Source of the DNA: Brevundimonas sp. SH203
Lineage (GTDB): Bacteria > Pseudomonadota > Alphaproteobacteria > Caulobacterales > Caulobacteraceae
Direction: 5' to 3'
Assembly: GCF_002157625.1 (NCBI RefSeq)
Contig: NZ_BDMM01000004.1
Coordinates: 286,656-350,655 of the forward strand
DNA: 64,000 bases
Made by a program: the position numbers and the translations under genes. Below the pieces are notes generated by a model, which was not told the DNA's origin, made no database searches, and worked only from the letters and a program-made list of their open reading frames with translations. This document shows positions 1-7,900 of the stretch, one piece after another (the stretch's first letter is position 1; the number at the start of each line of letters is the position of its first letter).

Positions 1-192
1 GCGATCCAGAATCCGCACCGCCGACAGGGCCGCCAGATCGGCCGCCCCCTGGACGCGGCGCGTGTGCAGGACCAAAATCCCGAGATCGACCGAGGCGGCG
101 GCGACCAGGCACAGAAGCCCACCGGCGACCGCCGCCATCACCGCAACCGCGCCGCGCCGATCCTGAGCGAAACGGGCGGCGAGACGGGTCAT
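1..192 (-). CDS. TadG-like pilus assembly protein, N-terminal fragment
   Basis: The window edge cuts this gene: only the first 64 codons are present and the frame stays open to base 1. The start ATG (190-192) overlaps the stop of the upstream TadE-like gene as ATGA, so the two are translationally coupled. The N-terminus has a basic stretch (MTRLAARFAQDRRGAVAV) followed by a hydrophobic segment at about residues 14-40, the layout of the TadE/TadG pseudopilin family that helps assemble Flp/Tad pili at the inner membrane. A von Willebrand-type domain, common in full TadG proteins, would lie outside the window. Family assignment rests on the N-terminus and the neighbour. Confidence 0.7.
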   Translation of the reverse strand, partial: MTRLAARFAQDRRGAVAVMAAVAGGLLCLVAAASVDLGILVLHTRRVQGAADLAALSAVRILDR

Positions 193-614
193 GACGGATC
201 GCCGACCTGGATGACGGCGGTGCGGCGGATGACCGCCGGCGGCCGGGGCAACATGCCGCCCATCAGCATCAAAGGACTGTCGCTGGCGTCATAGGCCACC
301 ACGACGCGCAGCCGACCGGCCTCTTCGGCGATCGCGACCGTGGTGCGTTGGGGATCGAGCGCGACGCCGCGCACCGTGTGGGAAATCTCGCCCCTCACCA
401 AGGCCTCGCGCTCGCCCGCATCCAGCCCCCCGATGGCGGCCCGCGCCCCCTCGGACGCCACCGCCTGAACCGTCTGGGCCGTCAGAAACCATCCGCCATA
501 GACGACGATGCCCATCAGCAGCGCGATCAGGATCGGCCCCACCAGGGCGAACTCCACCGCCGCCGCCCCCTCGCGCGCCCCACGCTTTCGTTCGCCGACA
601 ACAACCCGCAGCAT
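189..614 (-). CDS. TadE-family pseudopilin
   Basis: This 141-residue protein has the TadE signature near its N-terminus: a basic leader, then GAAAVEFALVGPILIALLM running into one membrane helix (about residues 18-42), then a short periplasmic domain rich in beta-type sequence. TadE-like pseudopilins are processed and take part in tight-adherence pilus assembly in the envelope. It overlaps the downstream TadG-like gene by four bases (ATGA), so both are probably made from one mRNA. The start at 614 is the first ATG in frame and sits just before the basic leader. Upstream (615-774) there is 160 bp before the sensor kinase gene, enough for an independent promoter. Confidence 0.8.
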   Translation of the reverse strand: MLRVVVGERKRGAREGAAAVEFALVGPILIALLMGIVVYGGWFLTAQTVQAVASEGARAAIGGLDAGEREALVRGEISHTVRGVALDPQRTTVAIAEEAGRLRVVVAYDASDSPLMLMGGMLPRPPAVIRRTAVIQVGDPS

Positions 615-774
615 TATCTCGACCCCGAGACTGAACGCTTTAGTTGTATGCGATACTCGTTAAAGGTTCGTGTCCTGACGTATCACTGGAATGCGGCGAA
701 TTCCCGGGTCGCGGACAGGCGCGCGCGGAGCGATTTCAACGCCGCTTCAGCTCCCGGCCGCGACGTCGAACACT

Positions 775-2349
775 TTACTCGGCGAGCGGCAGGACCAGTT
801 CGAAAACGGCCCCCTCGACCGTGGGCAACAGGTCCAGGGTGGCGTCGTTGGCGGCCAGCAGGGCGCGCGCGATGGAGAGGCCCAGGCCGGCGCCGCCTTC
901 GCCGCGCCGCGTGGTGAAGAAGGGTGCGAACACGCGCCCCGCGTCGGCCGGCGCGACGCCCGGGCCGTCGTCCTCCAGGGTGACGACGAGGCGTTCGGGC
1001 GAGGTTTCCGCGCTGATCCTGACGGCTGAGGCGCCGGCCTGGCGGCTGTTTTCCAAGAGGGTCGAGACCACCATTTCGATGGTGGAAGCCGGAACGGCGA
1101 CCCTCGGCGGTTCGCCATCGAACATGACCGAGATCGCCAGCAGGCTTGACCTCGCATCGACCGCCTTGGCGATCGGCGGACGCACATCGACCGAAAGCCC
1201 GAGTTCGGGACGCGCCATGTCGGCGCGCGCCAGATCGAGCAGGCGGGTCACGAGCGCGGACAGGCGGCGGGCGTCGGCGTCGATGTTGTCGAGGAAACGC
1301 CGACGCTGGCCGGGCGCCATCTCGTGGTCCTGCAGCAGTTCGACCGCGCCCTGGATGCCGGACAGGGGCGTCTTGAACTCATGGCTGACGGCGGCGGCGA
1401 AATCGCGCAGGTAGCGGGAGCGGCGGTCGACCGCCTGGGCCATCCGGCCGAAGTCTTCGTACAGGGTGCGGATTTCCACGGCGGCGGTCGCGGGCGGCGG
1501 CGGTATGGCGCCCTCCCCGCCGCCGGCCACGTCGCGCGTCGCCCGGCTGAGCGCCTCGATCGGACGGGCGATGCCGCGCGAGACCAGCACCGCCAGAAGG
1601 GCGATCACCCCCAGGGTTCCGACGACGCCCAGACCGATCTTGATCCGGTCCTGATACAGCCCCTTGAACAGGGCGCGGGGCGAGCGGGACGCGACGATCA
1701 CCCCCTCGACCCGCCCGTTCACCACGACGGGGCGCGCATGGTGGATACGCAGTCCCGCCGCACGGCTGAGCCATTCCATGGAATAGCGCGGATGATAGTC
1801 GTCGTTGCGGCGCAGCACCGTCTGGGGCCGCCCCGCAAGGGCCGAACGCACCTCGGTCAGATCGGCGAGGCCACCGCCCTGGCCATAGCCCGCGACGATC
1901 GTCCCGTTGCGATCCAGCAGGAGGATGGAGGCCAGGGTGGTGCGGCTGGTCCGGTCGATGACGGGCGCCAGCCGGGCCGCGACCGAAACCGCCTCCGCAT
2001 CGGGCGCGGCGGCGGCGCGCGGCGCGGGGCGCGCCGGCAGGACCGGCGTCGATCCCAGGTCGATCGTCGCGGGTTCGGGCCTGTAATAGCCCGGGTCGTC
2101 GCGTCGGGCGGGATCGAGCGGGACCACGACGGCGCCGGGCCAATCCGAGGCGGCCACGGCCGACAGGGCGACGGCCTGGGCGACCAGTTCCGCCTCTGTC
2201 TGGCGTACCAGGGTGTTCTCATAGACCCGCAGGAAGATGGCGCTGAGCCCCGGCAGGACGCCGGCGAAGATCAGCACCGACAGCAGAATCGTCCGAAGCC
2301 TGAGCGCCGGCCAGTGACGACGGACGAAGGCGCGGAGGCGCGCGATCAC
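775..2349 (-). CDS. CreC-like sensor histidine kinase
   Basis: Membrane-bound sensor kinase of 524 residues. Membrane segments lie at about 21-40 and 236-258 and frame a periplasmic sensor domain of roughly 190 residues; a HAMP linker follows (258-310). The H-box is VSHEFKTPL with phospho-acceptor His323, the N-box has LLENSRQAGA near 434, and the ATP lid motif DDGPG is at 460. The start is set at GTG 2349 because this GTG overlaps the TGA of the response regulator gene (GTGA); the open frame extends further upstream but that part is inside the regulator gene and Arg-rich. Order and motifs resemble CreB-CreC, though the signal is unknown. It presumably phosphorylates the regulator encoded just upstream. 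Confidence 0.85.
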   Translation of the reverse strand: MIARLRAFVRRHWPALRLRTILLSVLIFAGVLPGLSAIFLRVYENTLVRQTEAELVAQAVALSAVAASDWPGAVVVPLDPARRDDPGYYRPEPATIDLGSTPVLPARPAPRAAAAPDAEAVSVAARLAPVIDRTSRTTLASILLLDRNGTIVAGYGQGGGLADLTEVRSALAGRPQTVLRRNDDYHPRYSMEWLSRAAGLRIHHARPVVVNGRVEGVIVASRSPRALFKGLYQDRIKIGLGVVGTLGVIALLAVLVSRGIARPIEALSRATRDVAGGGEGAIPPPPATAAVEIRTLYEDFGRMAQAVDRRSRYLRDFAAAVSHEFKTPLSGIQGAVELLQDHEMAPGQRRRFLDNIDADARRLSALVTRLLDLARADMARPELGLSVDVRPPIAKAVDARSSLLAISVMFDGEPPRVAVPASTIEMVVSTLLENSRQAGASAVRISAETSPERLVVTLEDDGPGVAPADAGRVFAPFFTTRRGEGGAGLGLSIARALLAANDATLDLLPTVEGAVFELVLPLAE

Positions 2350-3068
2350 GCTCCTGTCGCTCCCGGCGCCCCCAGACAGGGACCGAGCTGGTAACCGAGC
2401 CCCGCGCGCGTCTCGATCACGTCGGCGCCGCCCACCACGGCGAACTTGGCGCGCAGGTTCCGCACATGGCTGTCGATGGTGCGGTCGGTCATGGCGAAGC
2501 CGGGACCGTGGACCCGGTCGATGATGGCGTCGCGCGTGAAGACCCGGCGTGGCGCGTCGGCCAGGGTGCGCACGATGCTGAACTCCGTCACCGTCAGCGG
2601 CACCTCGACATCGCGCCATGTCGCGCGCCAGCCGTCCGCATCCAGACCCAGGCCGCCCAGGGCGAAGCGGCCCGGCGTCGGCGGGGGCGGGTTGCGTGCA
2701 ACCCGACGCAGGATGGCCGCGACCCGCGCCACCACCTCGCGCGGGCTGAAGGGCTTGGTCACATAGTCGTCGGCCCCAAGCTCCATGCCCAGGATGCGGT
2801 CGATCTCGTCGTCGCGCGACGACAGGAACAGCACCGGCAGATCGCCCTGGGCACGAATGCGGCGGCAGACCTCGATCCCGTCCATGCGCGGCATGTTGAT
2901 GTCCAGCACGATCAGGTTCGGCGTGAACGCGGCGATGTCGGCCAAGGCCGCCTCGCCGTCAGCGGCCTCCCGCGTCGCCAGACCCGCCTTCTGCAGCGCG
3001 AAGGTCAAGAGGTCGCGAATGTGCGGGTCGTCGTCGACCACCAGGACGGTGCTTTGCATGATGGCCAT
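2346..3068 (-). CDS. OmpR-family response regulator, CreB-like
   Basis: This 240-residue regulator has a receiver domain (acidic pocket VVDDDP, phospho-acceptor Asp56 in LIVLDINMP, conserved Lys in YVTKPFSPRE) and a C-terminal winged-helix DNA-binding domain ending DRTIDSHVRNLRAK...GLGYQL. The GADDYVTKPFSPREV and DRTIDSH stretches resemble CreB more than ChvI or PhoB. The start at 3068 gives MAIMQSTV and has AAGG eight bases upstream; a second ATG at 3059 would remove three residues. It begins three bases after the DUF4173 gene stop and overlaps the kinase gene, so all three form one operon. Confidence 0.88.
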   Translation of the reverse strand: MAIMQSTVLVVDDDPHIRDLLTFALQKAGLATREAADGEAALADIAAFTPNLIVLDINMPRMDGIEVCRRIRAQGDLPVLFLSSRDDEIDRILGMELGADDYVTKPFSPREVVARVAAILRRVARNPPPPTPGRFALGGLGLDADGWRATWRDVEVPLTVTEFSIVRTLADAPRRVFTRDAIIDRVHGPGFAMTDRTIDSHVRNLRAKFAVVGGADVIETRAGLGYQLGPCLGAPGATGA

Positions 3069-3070
3069 GT

Positions 3071-4579
3071 TCAGCCTTCCGTTCGCGAGGTCAACGGCGG
3101 GTGCGAGACGGCGGAGGCCGACAGCGCGCGGCTGCGTCGCACGGCGTCGACACGCGCCAGGCGACGCTGGCCGCGCCAGGTCCAGCCGCGCCATTCGCCC
3201 TGGCGGCGGCGCAGGTTTAACTCGATGTCCCGGCGAACGGCGCCGACGCGGTCGCGCAGGGCGGCGTCCCGGGTGGTGGTTTCCAACTGGACCAGGGAAA
3301 CCAGGGCCGGCGCTCCCAACGTCTGCAGATAGCCGAGGTCCAGCTCGACCCCGCGTCCTCCGACCTCCTTGGCGTGACGCACGTTCCAGCCCGCGACCAC
3401 GGCGCCGAGATCGACCGTGCTGAGGACGGCCAGAACGCTCAGGGTCGCCGTGACATTGGCGTTGATCAGCCAGTGCGCCGACTTATCGGCCAGCATTCGC
3501 CAGCAGATCAGCGCCAGTCCGACCCCGACCAGCACCATCCAGATCATGGCGGCGATGCGGAACCGGGTCAGGGCGTAGGCCTCGACATAGTCGGCGGTGC
3601 GCAACAGGCTGGACGCGACCAGGATCATGTTCTGGGCGATCCAGACGACCACCAGACGCCGGACCAGCGGCTTGCTCGCCGTGTCGGAACCCGGCTGGAG
3701 CGCCACCAGCACGAACAGTCCGGCGAGCAGGGCGGTGACGATCAGGGGATAGGCGCCGCGATGTGCGTATTCGGCCAGGCTCATGTCGCCCGGAAGCGGC
3801 GCGCCGCTCCACAGGAAGGCGATATCCAGACCGTTCTGAAGCGCGAAGACCGCATTGAAGACGATCAGGGACAGGGTGATCGAGGTCGTCAGGAAGGCCG
3901 AAGGCTTTCCGATTTTTCGCTCAGGCAGGGCGATCAAGGGCTTGCGCCAGCGCGGCCGCAGCAGACCCAGAACCCCGACGAAGACGACGCTCCAGAACAG
4001 GAGGCGAACGATGGTCTCCGGCGACAGCGAAGGCAGCGAAAACCCGGCGAGAGTGTCCGAGATCAGCGGATTCGCCGCCGAGAACAGGGCGAGGAAGACC
4101 ACGCCGCCGACCACCGGCATAACGAGGAGGCCGAGCAGGGCCAGGGCGGACAGTCCGCCGCGCCTGCGCCTCAGACGCGAGACCTTGATCAGGTCGATCA
4201 AGGGACCGAACGTCGCCAAGACCCCCTGCAGCGCCAGTCTTTGGGCCCAACCCCATGCGGTCTCGCTCGACCTCACCCGGCTGGACAGGGCCGCCACGCT
4301 CATCGAGACGCCGAACAGACCCCAGGCCAACACCCCAGGCCGATCCGCCAGGACCAGGGCGAAGGCGACGCCGACCACAACGAACCCCAGGCCCCGACGA
4401 TCTCGCAGCAGATCTTTCCGACCAAGCAGCGCGCCCCCCAGAACCGCGAGAGCGAACAGGCCAAGGCTCGTTCCAGGCGCATGGGCGAAGAACAGCAGGT
4501 CGGCCAGACCGACCAGGACGGCGCAGACCGCGATCCTGACCCAGAACGACGCGCGCGGCAGAGCGGATATGTGAAACAT
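3071..4579 (-). CDS. DUF4173 (DUF4153-like) polytopic membrane protein
   Basis: A 502-residue inner-membrane protein with at least ten hydrophobic segments across its first 400 residues and a basic, charged C-terminal tail that is probably cytoplasmic. The segment TRFRIAAMIWMVLVGVGLALI and the overall pattern fit the DUF4173 family, often found next to two-component systems; its biochemical role is not known. It is the first gene of an operon with the regulator and kinase, which suggests that it either modulates the sensor or is a co-regulated envelope protein. A strong Shine-Dalgarno (GGGAGG) lies five bases before the ATG, but it is inside a hairpin (see 4585-4601). Confidence 0.75.
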   Translation of the reverse strand: MFHISALPRASFWVRIAVCAVLVGLADLLFFAHAPGTSLGLFALAVLGGALLGRKDLLRDRRGLGFVVVGVAFALVLADRPGVLAWGLFGVSMSVAALSSRVRSSETAWGWAQRLALQGVLATFGPLIDLIKVSRLRRRRGGLSALALLGLLVMPVVGGVVFLALFSAANPLISDTLAGFSLPSLSPETIVRLLFWSVVFVGVLGLLRPRWRKPLIALPERKIGKPSAFLTTSITLSLIVFNAVFALQNGLDIAFLWSGAPLPGDMSLAEYAHRGAYPLIVTALLAGLFVLVALQPGSDTASKPLVRRLVVVWIAQNMILVASSLLRTADYVEAYALTRFRIAAMIWMVLVGVGLALICWRMLADKSAHWLINANVTATLSVLAVLSTVDLGAVVAGWNVRHAKEVGGRGVELDLGYLQTLGAPALVSLVQLETTTRDAALRDRVGAVRRDIELNLRRRQGEWRGWTWRGQRRLARVDAVRRSRALSASAVSHPPLTSRTEG

Positions 4580-4584
4580 TGAGA

Positions 4585-4601
4585 CCTCCCTTTCGGGGAG
4601 G
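4585..4601 (-). promoter_or_regulatory. Hairpin enclosing the Shine-Dalgarno of the DUF4173 operon
   Basis: Read on the minus strand this is CCTCCCCGAAAGGGAGG: a six-base-pair GC-rich stem with a five-base loop. The 3' arm GGGAGG is the Shine-Dalgarno, five bases from the ATG at 4579. The fold would hide the ribosome site. No run of T follows, so it is not an intrinsic terminator for the island genes upstream. Regulation is inferred from the fold only. Confidence 0.5.
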
Positions 4602-4718
4602 ACTTCTCCGCTATCGCCATCGAGTCGGTTTGCGCCGCCAAAGGATTGTCAGCGCAGGCGCTGTGCAGGTTCGATGCAGACAGCCTTCAGACCAGACAGG
4701 CATCGCTCCTCATTCGTC

Positions 4719-4979
4719 TCAGCATGCCGATTGGGGTGGTCTCCGATGCCGATCACCTCCAGGTCGGATCGTTCGAGGGCGGCGGCCCGACATGTCTTCG
4801 ATAATGACACTGGAACGCCCAACGCATCGGCTATCGTCGCCCGACGAGATGGTCTCGACACTGTCCTCGGCGTCGGCGGCCGAAGCCTTACCGCCGACAT
4901 TCAGAAATCGGGTCGCGGCGGCCTGTGCCCCGAGTGCGGCCTTGACCGTCACGAAATGATTCAGGCTCACCCAACTCAT
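4719..4979 (-). CDS. Possible small gene or frameshifted remnant after the helicase
   Basis: An 86-codon frame starts with an ATG that overlaps the helicase stop (ATGA, 4976-4979), the usual sign of a coupled gene. The first ~45 residues look protein-like (MSWVSLNHFVTVKAALGAQ...), but the rest turns Arg/Pro-rich. From about 4845 the neighbouring minus frame, ending at 4649, reads more like protein (ATIADALGVPVSLSK..., ...ERCLSGLKAVCIEP). A frameshift near 4840 would join the two into one product of about 110 residues. No family was recognised. The remainder of the 4580-4975 interval holds only the hairpin at 4585-4601. This could equally be non-coding. Confidence 0.3.
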   Translation of the reverse strand: MSWVSLNHFVTVKAALGAQAAATRFLNVGGKASAADAEDSVETISSGDDSRCVGRSSVIIEDMSGRRPRTIRPGGDRHRRPPQSAC

Positions 4980-7900
4980 GTTGCGACCTTGCGCACGATC
5001 AGGTCTCCCTTGATCGTCACCATGCCGGTCGCTTCGAGGCGGCCGACGCCGGCTTGCAGGACGTCCTTCAACTGGCCGCTGGTGGCCGAAAAGCCGAACG
5101 CCCGCGACGCAGCCTGGACGAGGTCGTCACGGCCCGCGCCGTAGTTGGCGTCGATGATGGTCAGAAGCACCTGATCGATCTCGGCCGGCGGCAGGGCTTC
5201 GGGTTTGCGCAACGATAGCGACGTCACCATCGAGCGATCCCGGCCGACGACGGCTTGATCCGGCGCGGAGTAGAAGGGGCCGCCCTGGATCAGCCCGTGC
5301 TGGACCGCCGCCGTCACGGCCCGCTCGACGGCCGCCCGGATGCGTGAACCCGCCCGACCGAGGCCCCAGAGGATACGGATGCGGGCCGTGATTTCGTCGA
5401 GATGGATCGGGCCTTCGACCTGGACGACCTTGACCACATAGGCGGCCATTTGAGCCAGAGAAGTTTCGTGAGGCTCGACCGCGCGGTTCACCGGGAAATC
5501 GGCTTCGACATACAGATTGCGATCCGACACGAAGGCCGAGCCGGCCTCCATCACCGCCGTGACGACCTCATAGTCATCGACCCGTTCCGCCTCGAACGAG
5601 ACCGGCACGGCGCGGGCGGGCTTATAACCGTCCTCGTCGCGCGCCGCCCACTCGGCCCTTGCAGCGGCGATAGCGTCCTCGATCTTCTTCAGTTCGGCCT
5701 GCGGACGCAAATACCAGTCGGCGCTCCAGACCCGATGGATGATCCAACCATGGGCTTCCAGAACTTGCTGACGCAGACGGTCCCGGTCCCGCGCCGACCG
5801 TGACGAATGGAACTGGGCGCCGTCGCACTCGATGCCGAGAGTGAAGCGGCCCGGCTTGTCAGGGTCCGAGACCGCCAGATCGACGCGGAAGCCCGACGCG
5901 CCGATCTGGCGCTTGACGTCATAGCCCAGAGCCTGGAGCCGTTCGCAGACCTGGACTTCGAACTCGCTGTCGAAATCCTCGCCGGTGACTTCGCCCAGAC
6001 CGAAATGGCCCGTCTCGGCGAAGGTCAGGAACAATTTGAGCGCCGCGACGCCTCTGGCCCTGGTCCTTTCGAGGTCGATGTCGGCGCCGGTGAAGTTGCA
6101 GAAGACCTCGCATCGCAGCTTCGCCCGCGAGATCAAGACGTTCAGCCGGCGCTCGCCGCCTTCTCCGCTCAGCGGACCAAAGGCGTGGGCCAGATAGCCC
6201 TGCTCGGTCTTGCCATAGCCCACCGAGATGAAGATGACGTCGCGCTCGTCGCCCTGGATGTTTTCCAGGTTCTTGACGAAGAAGGGCTCGTTGGACGCGC
6301 CGCTGAAGAAGTCCTCGACGTCGGGGTTGGCCCGCCGCAGCAGTTCCAGTTCCTTCAACACCGCCTGTCGTTGCGAGACCGAGAAGGTGGCGACGCCCAG
6401 GGTCTGTTCCGGGCTGGTCCGGGCGTGGTGGATGACGGCCTCGGCGACCGCCCTGGCTTCCTTGGGATTCGTCCGCGTGCCGCCCCTGTCATAGGCGGTG
6501 TCCTTCATCAGGTTGAACTTCAACCCCATGCCCGCGACGGCGTCATAGGGGCTTGGCACGATGAACAGCTTGTTCTCGTAGAACTCCCGGTTCGAGACCG
6601 CGATCAGGGACTGGTGCTTGGAGCGGTAGTGCCAACTCAGCATCCGATGGGGGACACCCTTGGCCAGACAGAGTTCAAGGATGCTCTCGGCGTCCTTGGC
6701 CTGGATGGTGATCCCGTCGTCGCCTTCCTCGGGGTCCTCCTCTCCCGTCAGCTTCCTGAAGAAGGCGGTCGGCGGCAGTTGGCGCTCGTCGCCGACGACG
6801 ACGATCTGGTTGACGCGGGCGATGGCGCCCAGGGAATCCACCGGCTCGATCTGGCTGGCTTCGTCCATGACCAGAAGGTCGAACTGCATGCCCCCCGGCT
6901 TCAGGAACTGGGCGACGGATAGAGGGCTCATCATGAAGACGGGCTTGAGTTGCTGGATCGCAGGCCCGGCCTGTTCCAGCAGAACGCGGATGGGCTTGTG
7001 GCCGCGTTTGCGGGCGATCTCGGCGTTCAGGACGCCGAGAGGACCGATCCCTGCTGCACCGCGCGGACGCCCTTCGGCGTGGGCGGCGACGATCTGCTCC
7101 TGGGCCAGATCGATGCGCGCCTTGTCGAGCCGCTGGAACGCGGCGACCTGATTGTTGTGACCGTCACCGTCGAAGCCGCGCAGTTCCGGCCAGGCGTTGA
7201 AGAGCGTGACGCGCAGGACTTCCGCATAGGCGCGTTCGAAGGCCGGGCCGAGGGTCTTGTGATCGAGTCGGCCGTCGTGAAGCCCCTCGACCAGGCTGCC
7301 GGCGCCGAGAGCGTCCAAGGCTCTGGCGCGGGATGCGAAGGCGATGAAGCGGCTGATCCCTTCCAGATCCCCGAGCCATTCCGTCAGACGGCTGGCGAGA
7401 ACATCGAGCGCAAGGGCCGAACCTGCGGTGACGCCGAAGGCCCGTTCGAGATCGAGGTCGAGGTCTGCGACCATGGCGTCCAGCCGCGCTTCCAGGTCCG
7501 GCAGGGCCTCGGCGAGACCGAGCCGCGCCTTCTCGATCGGCGCGATGTCTGCGACGTCCGATAGCCGCGTCCAGATGTCGGACGGCAAGGCCGCGTGAGC
7601 GCGTCGCCAGGCCAGGATCGCGTCGAGTTGGCTCCAGTCCGATCGCTCGCCCTTCCAGGCGGACCCGAAGGCGGCGCCGGCCTGCTCGGCGGCGACGAAG
7701 GCGGCCTTCGCATTCTGGGCGGCCGTCATGCGGTCGATCAACGCGACCCGCTCGGGCGGCGTCTTCGGCAGGGGCGCGGTCAGGTAGGAGCGGAGAAGCG
7801 CGATCTGGGCGCGGTATCCGCCGTCGAGGAAGCGGAACAGACCCGCGCCCTTGGTGATGATCGAGGTGCGGATGACGCCGAAGTCGGCGATTCGACCGGC

